From DYFT01 sp041695085 (GTDB lineage Bacteria > Bacteroidota > Ignavibacteria > UBA10030): a stretch of DNA of 64,000 bases. Position 1 is the stretch's first letter; the number at the start of each line of letters is the position of its first letter. The notes beneath the pieces were generated by a model. That model was not told where the DNA came from. It worked only from the letters and a program-made list of their open reading frames with translations, and searched no databases. Shown in pieces: positions 34,417-43,300 of the stretch. Both the position numbers and the translations under genes were made by a program. Location: positions 123,409 to 187,408 of the forward strand of contig JBGFRO010000017.1 in NCBI GenBank assembly GCA_041695085.1, read 5' to 3'.

Positions 34417-35332
34417 TTCAATTGACATAGGAACGAACACTATTCTCATGCTCATCGCCGACATCCGCGCTGGCGGATTGTTGCATGTTGTCCACGAGGA
34501 GCACGAGATCGCCCGACTTGGTCGCGGCGTGGATCAAGAGAAGAAGATTTCTCGTGAATCCATCGAACGCGCTCTGGCGATTCTCACTCACTACAAGACG
34601 ATCTCCGAATGGTATGATGTCAACCAGATCGTTGCTTGTGCAACAAGCGCCGTGCGTGACGCTTCTAATCGCGAGGAATTTCTGAGAGAGATAAAAAAGA
34701 AAATCGGTATAACCGTTTCGGTCATCAACGGGAAAAAAGAGGCGGAACTCACGTATCTGGGAGCCGTTTCAGGACTTTTTGGAGCCGATACGGGTCATTC
34801 ATTTGCGGTGCTTGATATTGGGGGAGGCAGCACGGAACTGACGATCGGGAAAGGCCGGGTGCCAACAACAATGCTGAGCGTCGATATGGGGTGCGTGAGA
34901 CTGACTGAGCGAGTTCTTAAGACCTCACCCCCTACTCGTCACGCATTCAAAGAAGCTGAACTCCTTCTCGATGACGCATTCAAAAACTATCCCCAGCTTG
35001 ACGAGACGACAAGGTTGGTCGGCGTTGCGGGCACGATGACAACTCTGGCAAGTCTCGACTTAAAACTCACCTCTTTCGACAGACATAAGCTCGCAGGGCA
35101 CAACCTGACGTTGATGCGCGTTGAGCAATTGCTCGATGAGCTTCGATTCAAGAATCTTGATGAACTGCGAGCGTACCCGCAGATTCACCAAGACCGGGCC
35201 GATATCCTTCTCGCAGGCGTTTTGATCCTCGTGGCAGTGATGAGGCGAGTGGGAGCGATGAAGATTACGGTAAGTGATCGAGGTCTTCGTTACGGGTTGG
35301 CACTCCAAGCAGCATCAAGCGCGAAGCGATAA
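34406..35332 (+). CDS. Ppx/GppA phosphatase
   Basis: The 308-residue protein starts at GTG 34406, inside the end of prmA. The ASKHA fold is seen in SSIDIGTNTILMLIAD, VACATSAVRDASNREEFL, the phosphate motif AVLDIGGGSTELTIGKG and GVAGTMTTLASLDL. Members hydrolyse polyphosphate or pppGpp. At just over 300 residues this is the short form without the C-terminal HD-like domains of E. coli Ppx, common outside proteobacteria. It is the last gene of the dacB chain and is convergent with the cysteine desulfurase, 30 bp apart. Confidence 0.92.
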   Translation: MRVSSIDIGTNTILMLIADIRAGGLLHVVHEEHEIARLGRGVDQEKKISRESIERALAILTHYKTISEWYDVNQIVACATSAVRDASNREEFLREIKKKIGITVSVINGKKEAELTYLGAVSGLFGADTGHSFAVLDIGGGSTELTIGKGRVPTTMLSVDMGCVRLTERVLKTSPPTRHAFKEAELLLDDAFKNYPQLDETTRLVGVAGTMTTLASLDLKLTSFDRHKLAGHNLTLMRVEQLLDELRFKNLDELRAYPQIHQDRADILLAGVLILVAVMRRVGAMKITVSDRGLRYGLALQAASSAKR

Positions 35333-35362
35333 GTGCTTTCAGGACAAGGTTCTAACAACCTT

Positions 35363-36535
35363 TCAATGAGAGAGCACGTTCCGATTCTCCATGGTTTTGA
35401 GCACTTCATCCAAAGCATCGAGAGCGTAATCGAGCTCTTCTTTCGTTGTCGATCTACCCATCGAGAACCGAATTGTCGCTTTGGCCGTCTTTGCATCCCT
35501 CGCCATAGCAAGAAGCACGTGAGACGGTTGGAGACTCCCCGACGTGCACGCCGAGCCGCTCGTCACTGCAACGCCACGCAAATCCATCCCCATAATCAGG
35601 GCCTCGCCATCAACATCCCCCCGACTTGAATCGAACGAGATGCTTAATATGTGAGGAAGATGAAGATCCGGATGTTCATTAAACATCACTCCATCAAATC
35701 TATCCGCAAGTTGCTTGCGAAGATACGATCGGAGGATTTCAAGGCGAGTTGATTCAGAATCAAGCGAAGCAACGGCAAGCTCTAACGCTCGGGCAAATCC
35801 AACGGCGAGTGCTACATTTTCCGTTCCAGCGCGGCGGTTGCTCTCCTGTGCTCCACCTTCGATCAAGGGCAGAATCTCAGTTCCTCGCCGGATAACGATC
35901 GCCCCAATCCCCTTCGGACCGTAGAACTTGTGCGCCGAAATGGAAAGAATATCCACTCCCATCTCCTGGAAATCGACTCTCAGCTTGCCGACGGACTGTA
36001 CGGCATCCGAGTGCACAAGAATGCCTCGGTCCCGACCAAGCCTGGCAATGTCCCTGATGGGCTGAATTGTTCCAACCTCGTTGTTGGCGTGCATGATAGA
36101 AATAAGACACGTTTCCGGCGTAACGAAACGTAACACCTCATCCGGATCGACAAGTCCGTGCCCGCTTACAGGAACGAAATCTACTTTCAACCCTTCCCCC
36201 TTCAATGATTCGGCTGGATGGAGGACGGCATGGTGTTCAATGGCAGACACAATGATATGGTTCTTGCCTCGACCTGCATTGGCTCGAGCAACGCCTTTGA
36301 GCGCGTAGTTATCCCCCTCTGTGCCGCCGCTTGTAAAGAACACCTCGTCCACACGAGCATTCAGCAACGTGGCGATGCGCTCGCGGCTCACCTCCAACGC
36401 TGCGCGCGCTTCTCTTCCAAATGAATGTACCGACGACGCGTTGCCGAATACCCCCGTCAAATAAGGTGCCATCGCCTCAAGAACGCGAGAATCCAATGGC
36501 GTCGTTGCACTATGATCCAAATAGACTCGTCTCAT
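35363..36535 (-). CDS. Cysteine desulfurase (NifS/IscS family)
   Basis: The 390-residue PLP enzyme has YLDHSATTPLDSRVLEA, FFTSGGTEGDNYALKG, SAIEHHAVL, PLP-lysine motif SISAHKFYGPKGIGA, GGAQESNRRAGTENV and active-site cysteine loop TSGSACTSGSLQPSH. The SACTSGS loop marks group I (IscS/NifS) enzymes. It provides persulfide sulfur for Fe-S clusters and thiolation and could feed TusA-like carriers, although that gene is 32 kb away. No iscU, nifU or mnmA gene is adjacent. A palindromic MITE-like element lies just upstream of its start. Confidence 0.94.
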   Translation of the reverse strand: MRRVYLDHSATTPLDSRVLEAMAPYLTGVFGNASSVHSFGREARAALEVSRERIATLLNARVDEVFFTSGGTEGDNYALKGVARANAGRGKNHIIVSAIEHHAVLHPAESLKGEGLKVDFVPVSGHGLVDPDEVLRFVTPETCLISIMHANNEVGTIQPIRDIARLGRDRGILVHSDAVQSVGKLRVDFQEMGVDILSISAHKFYGPKGIGAIVIRRGTEILPLIEGGAQESNRRAGTENVALAVGFARALELAVASLDSESTRLEILRSYLRKQLADRFDGVMFNEHPDLHLPHILSISFDSSRGDVDGEALIMGMDLRGVAVTSGSACTSGSLQPSHVLLAMARDAKTAKATIRFSMGRSTTKEELDYALDALDEVLKTMENRNVLSH

Positions 36536-36619
36536 ACGGCCTTAATATACGAGGGCTCCGAGGGAGATTCAACTGGCAACAATTCTGAACACTTCAGATG
36601 ATTCTGTCCCCGACGGTAC

Positions 36620-36768
36620 CTGATAACTGATGTTACGCAAACAGCCTTTTTCGATGTTCTCAGGGTTCCTTTTGGCTGTTACTTTCTTTGATGCCAAAGA
36701 AAGTAACCAACAAAGGACAGACCTGCCAGAGGGGATAAATCGAGCTTCTGCGTAACATCAGCTGATAA
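36620..36768. mobile_element. MITE-like element with 13-bp terminal inverted repeats
   Basis: CTGATGTTACGCA at 36627-36639 is repeated exactly in inverse orientation at 36749-36761, bounding a 135-bp element. Directly outside both ends is the 7-bp direct repeat CTGATAA (36620-36626 and 36762-36768), as expected of a target-site duplication. Inside lies a second perfect palindrome, GTTACTTTCTTTG-ATGC-CAAAGAAAGTAAC (36678-36707). There is no ORF, so movement would need a transposase elsewhere. The rest of the 36536-36837 gap holds only the terminator. Confidence 0.75.
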
Positions 36769-36770
36769 TT

Positions 36771-36803
36771 AAAAACAGAAGCCGGCCAATGAACGCCGGC
36801 TTC
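36771..36803 (-). terminator. Intrinsic terminator of the ECF sigma operon
   Basis: On the minus strand, GAAGCCGGC pairs with GCCGGCTTC (9 bp, 8-nt loop), followed by TGTTTTTAATT. It lies about 35 nt after the last gene of the sigma/anti-sigma operon. Confidence 0.8.
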
Positions 36804-36837
36804 ATAGTTGATCCTACCGTGCCTGAAACGATCTTTC

Positions 36838-37341
36838 TCACTCCTTCAACCTCTCTTCGCGCTCCCTTTGTACGTCCTGAAGAAGTTCCCTGAGATTCTG
36901 TTGAAAACGGACTTCAAATACGACATACTCTGCCAATTGTTTTTGCGTGAGGACCCCGGAAAGCTCATTGATATACGCTTGCCTTGCTTCATTTAACTGA
37001 CTTTCAAGCTGTAACAGCTCCTTCAACACTTTTCCGTACTCGCCATCCCCGGCATTCGAACGGCGGAGCGATTGAATTTCCCGGAACAACTTCATCTGCT
37101 TGGTGCGGATATCCCTGACGGTCTCTGCATGTTTGTTGTAGCGCACAAAGAATTTGATCGACGTTTCCTCATCGAGGTCAAGGACCTCCATCAAGCGCAG
37201 TTTCTTGAACTGTTCCACGCGTTCGGCGCCCGGGCCGCGCATCGGTCCGTCCCCGGGAGACCGTCGTTGGGCGGCACCCTCCACCACCATCGCGCCGGAA
37301 AGGATCAGTACGGCAGCGACGATACTTCTGATTCGACTCAT
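36838..37341 (-). CDS. Small periplasmic helical protein, Spy/CpxP-like
   Basis: This 167-residue protein has a signal peptide (MSRIRSIVAAVLILSGAMVV, cleavage near EGAAQ). A Gly/Pro/Arg-rich linker follows, then about 120 residues of charged helix (RVEQFKKLRLMEVLDLDEET, VRDIRTKQMKLFREIQSLRR, LNEARQAYINELSGVLTQKQ). The pattern of length, helices and the 'L-T-x-x-Q' end resembles Spy/CpxP/zinc-resistance-associated periplasmic chaperones. The match is one of style, not a clear motif. It overlaps the anti-sigma gene by 4 nt, so it is part of an ECF envelope-stress operon. Confidence 0.7.
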   Translation of the reverse strand: MSRIRSIVAAVLILSGAMVVEGAAQRRSPGDGPMRGPGAERVEQFKKLRLMEVLDLDEETSIKFFVRYNKHAETVRDIRTKQMKLFREIQSLRRSNAGDGEYGKVLKELLQLESQLNEARQAYINELSGVLTQKQLAEYVVFEVRFQQNLRELLQDVQREREERLKE

Positions 37342-37985
37342 AGAATACTCCTTTCTCCGAGGAGACGAAGCAACCTTTGCACCTCCGCATCTGAAAGCTC
37401 GTTGAGTGATTCGGAGACCGATACCCCGTTGTCGAAAAGTATCGATTGGGGTTGCGAGCGCTCCAACAATTCTAAATCGGCTGCCCGTGTACGGAGAACC
37501 TGTTGCTGAATCGTTTCCGGATCAAGTGTGGTCCCAAACAACGGTTGGCGTAAAAGTTGGTCGGCCAACACAAGTCGAAGCTCGTCGGCGGAGATTTCCT
37601 CTGCGATGAGATGCAAAGGATTCGTCTCGCTTTCGGACTGGGCCGATGGAATTCGGAATTCCAGGCGGAGAACAACTGCAAGAATCAGCATCGCTGCTGC
37701 AAGTGGGATGATAACCCGCGCAACGGACGGCGTCAACCTTGGCCGCCACACCTGATGGCTTTCTAAGCGTGCACGGATGCGTGGCAACAGCGTCGCAAAG
37801 TAGGCATCGGGAACACTCGGCAACGGAATCTGAGAAATCCTGAGGAGCACCTCACGTAACGCACCCTCCTCTTGCCGGCACCGACTGCACAGGCGAAGAT
37901 GATCGTCCACTCCTCTTCGCGCTTCTTCTTCTAACCGACCCCTAATATAATCTGGCAACAAGATGTCAACGTGATCCATGCGCAC
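37338..37985 (-). CDS. Zinc-finger anti-sigma factor, membrane-anchored
   Basis: The 215-residue protein has an N-terminal ZAS/zf-HC2 motif H29-x3-C33-x2-C36 (DDHLRLCSRC), a linker, one TM helix near residues 89-109 (VIIPLAAAMLILAVVL) and a periplasmic tail. This is the standard layout of anti-sigma factors that hold an ECF sigma factor at the membrane. It overlaps the sigma gene by 20 nt and the downstream periplasmic protein gene by 4 nt. Confidence 0.85.
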   Translation of the reverse strand: MRMDHVDILLPDYIRGRLEEEARRGVDDHLRLCSRCRQEEGALREVLLRISQIPLPSVPDAYFATLLPRIRARLESHQVWRPRLTPSVARVIIPLAAAMLILAVVLRLEFRIPSAQSESETNPLHLIAEEISADELRLVLADQLLRQPLFGTTLDPETIQQQVLRTRAADLELLERSQPQSILFDNGVSVSESLNELSDAEVQRLLRLLGERSIL

Positions 37986-38526
37986 GTTGGATATACCCCT
38001 GAATCTTTTTAACTGCGTGGAAGTAATTTGCTTTCAACCCGCCAACTGATGTATTCAACACCTTTGCTATTTCGTCGTAAGGCATTTCTTCATAGTAGCG
38101 AAGAAGAAAGACCGCCTTTTGCTTCTTGGGGAGTTGTTCTATGGCTTGCTCGATCAAGCTCCGTTCCTCGCGACGCTCCAGAGTGACATCCGGCTGCTCT
38201 GCTTCCGAATCAATCGCATCAAGGATCTCATCGATGTGAAAAAACTCCCGCACTTTTCGCCTTCGTAAGGCGTTCAGGGCAAGATTCACTGCGATGCGGT
38301 ATAACCAAGTAAAGAGGGATGAATCTCCCCGAAACTCCTTGAGCGATTCATACGCCTTGACGAAGACTTCTTGGGTCACATCGTCGGCCCCTTCATGATC
38401 CGTCAAAAAGCGGCGAGCGATCCAGTAGATTCTTTCTTGATAGCGGAGCACAAGCTGGTTGAACGCCGACTCATCACCAGACTGGAATTGTCGAACAAGC
38501 TCAAGGTCACTTCTATCGTCGGTCAT
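37966..38526 (-). CDS. ECF RNA polymerase sigma factor
   Basis: The 186-residue protein has sigma region 2 (FNQLVLRYQERIYWIARRFL, then DVTQEVFVKAYESL, FTWLYRIAVNLALNALRRRK) and region 4 (RSLIEQAIEQLPKKQKAVFL, YYEEMPYDEIAKVLNTSVGG). It is of the RpoE-like group. Together with the overlapping anti-sigma and Spy-like genes it forms an envelope stress-type operon, probably autoregulated, although I could not define its promoter motif. Confidence 0.93.
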   Translation of the reverse strand: MTDDRSDLELVRQFQSGDESAFNQLVLRYQERIYWIARRFLTDHEGADDVTQEVFVKAYESLKEFRGDSSLFTWLYRIAVNLALNALRRRKVREFFHIDEILDAIDSEAEQPDVTLERREERSLIEQAIEQLPKKQKAVFLLRYYEEMPYDEIAKVLNTSVGGLKANYFHAVKKIQGYIQRAHGSR

Positions 38527-38595
38527 TCATGCCCAAATCCTACGCTCCTTAGACAAGTTCTTGCCAAGAAGGTTTAAGCGTTTGAGTAAGATGAA

Positions 38596-39873
38596 TCAGG
38601 CAACCCGTTTCAACACCATGAAGGTGAGATCATCCGATTGCGGCTCTCCCGCCACAAACTTCTCGATGTCGGTAAGTATTCTTTCCTTGAGGAAGTTGAC
38701 CGAACCACTTGCAGCTTCGAGGATCTGCTTCCGGAGCCGGTCTTCGCCGTATTCTGAGAACGTACGATCCATCGCCTCCGTCACGCCATCGGTGTACAAA
38801 ACCATCCCTTCCGCGGGTGAGAGCTGAATTGTTTCCTCCTGGAATTCTGCAAAATCGAACATGCCGAGCGGCAATCCTCCTGCCTTAAGTGGATCGATCG
38901 TTTTTTTTAACGGACTGAAAACGAACGGGAAATTGTGTCCCGCATTCACATACGTGAATCGTCCCTCCGCGAGATCGAGGACTCCTATGAAGAAGGTGAT
39001 ATACCGCTCCGGTTCGGTATTCCGGTAGACGACGCCGTTCAGTTTTTTTACAAGTTCGGGAAGTCGCACAGTCCCTTCGATGTACGCGTGGAGCGATGCG
39101 TGCAGCGTCGATACAAGGAGAGCAGCCGGCACACCCTTGCCGGACACATCAGCGACGACCAGAGCGAATGTACGGTCGCTCAGCCGAATGATGTCGAAAA
39201 AATCCCCCCCTACCAGTCGCGAAGGACGCGCGACAGCATCGATTTCATACCCGGGTAAGGCCGGTATTTCCTTGGGCAACAATCGACGCTGAATGGTTGC
39301 AGCGATTTCTATTTCCTTTTCAATGCGCTCTTTTTCGACGATGGCTTGATGGAGTCGCGCCGTCTCGATCGCAAGCGCCGCATGAACCGAGAACGCTTCA
39401 AGAAACTGTTCATCATGGTGATCGAAGGTGCCACGTTTCTTGTTCAGAATTTGAAAAACCCCGATGAGCTTCCCGTTCCGATCCCGCATCGGCATGCAGA
39501 GCATCGTCTTCGTTTGAAATCCGGTGCGTACATCGAAGCCGGAAAAAAACCTCTTGTCCTTCCACGCATCTTTCAAATTGATCGTCTTCCCCGTCTTCGC
39601 CACGTGACCTGCGATTCCAGTTCCGACGGGTAGTCGGATCTCGACCAACTCCTTTCCCTTCAGAACCTTCGACCAGAGTTCTTTCTTTTCCCAGTCAATG
39701 AGGTAGATCGTCCCACGCATGGCCTTCAGGTTTTTGATCGCGAGGTCAAGGATGAGGCCGAGCAGCTTTTCAAGATCAAGCGTGGTGTTGAGAATCTTCG
39801 ATGCTTCGATTAGGGTCTCGAGTCGCTTCACGTGGCGACGACTCTTGGTAGAAGAGGATGGTTTCCGTGGCAT
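38596..39873 (-). CDS. GAF-domain SpoIIE/RsbU-type phosphatase
   Basis: The start ATG 39873 gives 425 residues; a longer frame to 40005 runs into repeat sequence. After a basic coiled N-terminus (KRLETLIEASKILNTTLDLE), a GAF domain spans about 35-185 (IYLIDWEKKELWSKVLKGKE, FQTKTMLCMPMRDRNGKLIG). A PP2C-like SpoIIE phosphatase domain follows, with RRLLPKEIPALPGYEIDAV, RLVGGDFFDIIRL, VVADVSGKGVPAALL, YVNAGHNFPFVF and LYTDGVTEAMDR. It would dephosphorylate an anti-anti-sigma or similar partner in response to a small ligand or redox signal. No STAS or HATPase partner gene is adjacent. It lies next to the ECF operon on the same strand. Confidence 0.9.
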   Translation of the reverse strand: MPRKPSSSTKSRRHVKRLETLIEASKILNTTLDLEKLLGLILDLAIKNLKAMRGTIYLIDWEKKELWSKVLKGKELVEIRLPVGTGIAGHVAKTGKTINLKDAWKDKRFFSGFDVRTGFQTKTMLCMPMRDRNGKLIGVFQILNKKRGTFDHHDEQFLEAFSVHAALAIETARLHQAIVEKERIEKEIEIAATIQRRLLPKEIPALPGYEIDAVARPSRLVGGDFFDIIRLSDRTFALVVADVSGKGVPAALLVSTLHASLHAYIEGTVRLPELVKKLNGVVYRNTEPERYITFFIGVLDLAEGRFTYVNAGHNFPFVFSPLKKTIDPLKAGGLPLGMFDFAEFQEETIQLSPAEGMVLYTDGVTEAMDRTFSEYGEDRLRKQILEAASGSVNFLKERILTDIEKFVAGEPQSDDLTFMVLKRVA

Positions 39874-39947
39874 AGGGGAGTTACGGTATGGTGTGGAGGG
39901 TAAACAGACGGCGTAAGTATAGTGCGAATCTGATTGAGAATCAAACG

Positions 39948-40190
39948 ATCGTGGTTGACTAACGCAATCATCACCGACCTGAAGGGTCGATTTTGGATAG
40001 ATCAAACAAATCCCAATCGATTACCAACCTTGGTTGGCGGGACGGCGTCCCGCCCTACATGATGTGCGTTCGGCGGAACACAACGTCAGCGTCTATGAAT
40101 CGTGGTCGACTAACGCGACAACCAACCGACCTGAAGGGTCGATTTTGGATAGATCAAACAAATCCCAATCAATTACCAACCCTGAAGGGG
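39948..40190 (+). repeat. Tandem copies of a dispersed palindromic repeat (D family)
   Basis: Two partial copies lie in tandem. One is at 39948-40029 (GTGGTTGACTAACGCAATC onwards). A longer one at about 40040-40190 starts with the hairpin GGCGGGACG-G-CGTCCCGCC and contains CGACC-TGAA-GGGTCG. The block 40051-40170 recurs inverted at 63881-64000 with about 16 mismatches in 120. No gene is seen in 39874-40344. The remainder is low-similarity sequence plus the terminator of the next gene. Confidence 0.8.
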
Positions 40191-40260
40191 TTGAATAATG
40201 GCCCGGTCACGCCTTTGTCGCTGTGGCGCTACAATATCGAAGAAACGGTGGTCTACGCAT

Positions 40261-40300
40261 GAAAACAAAACCCCCGCCACGATTGCTCGTAGCGGGGGTT
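40261..40300 (-). terminator. Intrinsic terminator of the first giant surface protein gene
   Basis: On the minus strand, AACCCCCGC pairs with GCGGGGGTT (9 bp, 14-nt loop) and is followed by TTGTTTTC. It lies 45 nt after the stop codon. Confidence 0.75.
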
Positions 40301-40344
40301 CGCGTTACAACGGTTCGTTCGCTTCGATGAAGATTACTTGAAGA

Positions 40345-43300
40345 TTACTTGACGAGAGTCATCTTCTTGGAAGCCTGGAACTGATCGGCGTGCATGCGAT
40401 ACAGATACACTCCGCTTGGCACTGGTACACCTCCATCATCCTTGCCATCCCACACAACGCTGTGGAGGGCGGCGTTCATGGTTTCGCCGGCAATGAGCGT
40501 GCGGACCTTCACACCGAGGACGTTGTAGATTTCGAGTGTCACCGGAGCTTCCTTGGGTAATCCAAACTTGATCGTCGTAAACGGGTTGAAGGGGTTCGGA
40601 TAGTTCTGCGACAAGATGAAGTCAGTCGGCCGGACAGCCTCTGCTTCAATTCCAGTGGGTGAATCGACGCGAACAGCGAATTCATACGTGATCGTACTTC
40701 CATCTTGGTCGCTCACAAAAAGCCGAACTTGAGCGCTCCCTCTTGTCGATTGCGCACGAAGGAGGAGTTTCGACCGGTCAACGATCGATGCAGCGAGGAC
40801 AGAAAGATCAGAGACACTCACTTGATAAGTGAGCGCGCCCACCCGTCCCCCAACAAGGGGACGATCACCTTCCAAATCAATGACGGTATCCCGTCTTGTG
40901 GACGTGATGATGAATACGAGGCCAGGTGGCACAATCGGATTTTGAATAAATAGAGAACGTTTGAGTCCGTAAGCGAAAAGCGCGCCTTCCTTCATCAAAC
41001 CTCCCCTCGCGTTTACCACGACAACAGTTGGTTCATCGTTAATAACATAATTGTCGTAATCCCCGGCAACCAACGTCCACGGATTCTGTGTGGCATCAGG
41101 TGGCCCAATTCGCCGTACAATCTTGACGCGGTTGTTCAGCACTTCACTCAAGGGTATCACAGCAGAGGACGCCCCTGCAGCTGTGAGTGAGAGTACATAA
41201 GGGATTTCAGCAAGGTCTCGGTCTGCTTCGACCCTCCAATAAAATGGACCGAGTCCTGTAAGAGGAACATTGGTTGCAACGCCATTTGGAATGGGAAGAC
41301 CTGCAACTCCGCGTGGCATTTCATCATCGTGACTGACCGTGAGAGAAACTCCCATATCTCCAACCGGAAATCCTGTCGTTGATTGTTGCAGAACCAAGGC
41401 AAGCGGTCGATAGTGTCGGTCACTGCCGACAGGGAACTCCGTTCTCCCACCTGCGGGGGTTGATCCCACCTTCAAGTTCTTCCTGACGGAACCCACGATA
41501 TGACTCCTCTGTCCTTGTCCAACAATACGAAGGAATCCCTGATCAGGCCCAGTTCCAACACCTAAGGGATTGTTCAGACGCAGCGCATGTTGTCCGGTCC
41601 GAAGCAAACCATTTCGAAAGATGATGATGGCATCGTTCGCTAGGGTCAAATTGCCACCGATGAGGTTTACGCCAGCGTTTGTCCCTCCTTTGTCGAGCTG
41701 CATCGATCCGATTGTCGCTCCTTCTGTTGGAACACGGAGAAATTGCTCCTTGCCTCCGACAAACTGCAACGGCTCCTCAAACAGACAAAGGGGACTCTGC
41801 CCCCGAGGTTGGAACGGCACGCCCCGAATCAGAACATCCCCCTCAACCGCAAGTATCGCTCCCCGTACCGTGCGGAGGTTGTTTTCGAGAACAAGAGAAT
41901 CCAAAATGACGAGGGGTCTTGTCAGAACAGTCATGCCGGTTCCTCCCTCGCCCCCTGCCGAAATCGACAAGAACCGGGCCCTTGCAGGAAGCTCCACACC
42001 CATCGCCAACGTATCACGGGAGGTTCGTAGGTAACGGACTGAAATTGAATCACCAAATAATCCCGCATTTACCGTCGAGGGACCGACAAGGAAGTTAGCT
42101 TCATCAAATTTTTCCAGAATTCCGCCAGAAGAGAGCAAGATTCGATTTCCAGCATCCCGAACATCAAGGATGCCGCTCTTCAAACGGATGCGAGACCCCA
42201 CCGTTCGGAATCCGGGGATGAGGAGCGTATCTGATTTTGACTCAGCCCGAACAGTCAGCACTGAAACTAGAGAAAACGGGACTGAAGGCCAGACGGTCTC
42301 GGGAACTGTTATGGACGACCTCGGCACCAACGTCATCTTTAGTGGAGAGGAATAGCGGGGCGAACTGCTGAGTGTCCCTCCTCGATAACGGACCTCCGCC
42401 CCTGGGGCAAGAGCGATATACGATCGCGAAGATGTACCTATCTGCGCCCGACCCACAATATCTATCTCAAATACCTTTTCTATCATCAACGAAGCTTCGC
42501 CCATCACAGTAGTCCCCTGCCCTTCCATTCTGACGAATGGAATGTTGAGGTCATTCGATGAGAGCTCCACCGTTGCATTGCGAAGTACGAGCACCCCATT
42601 CGCTGCCCGGATGTCGCCTGCAACGTGCTTGTAGTGACCCAGGACAATGAACTTTGTATCGGAGAGGGAGACTGTTCCACGATGATGGGTGATTCGACCG
42701 TCAACCGTCAGAACCGTGCTCGACTGGTTCATTTCCACATCACCATCGATGATGAGATTTCCCAATCTCAACGTATCAGTAAGAGACCATCGAGAAGGGA
42801 TGTTCCGTTGGATGACCAGCGCTCCGTCGCCTTTCAATTCGACATTCCGTCCGAAATACGCGGAATCGGACCTCAAAACGAAATTGGCGGTATGACGACT
42901 TACACCGACGGCAACATGGACATCCTGAACGACGAAAATTCCCTTTGCCACGAGCTCTGCACCGGTCTCCGAGCCGAGCACAAAGAGTCGACTCGACGTA
43001 TCGTCGCCTTGAATCTGAAGTACAGAGTTGAACTCTGCGCGCTTGACCGGTCCTGCTGAGAGGTTCAACAATTGAATCGAACTTACCCGTCCCCCCGGCG
43101 CGATACTTCCCGCTTCTCCGAGGAGAGGTTCTCCCCCCAGTGTTTCCAGGGTAATCGATTCATCTGTCGGAACGGAGAAGATCCGGTAAGCACCATCTTT
43201 GAGTGGTGCTTGATTGCCCCAGCCCTCTAAAGCGACGACCTGACCAACCGACCAACCATGAGGCCCGGTCGCTTTCAACTCAATTGGCATCCCCGGCACT

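Noticed and set aside
35333..35362. Small hairpin AAGGTT-CTAAC-AACCTT between ppx and the cysteine desulfurase gene
   Set aside because: A 6-bp AT-rich stem in a 30-nt convergent gap is too weak to call a terminator in either direction.
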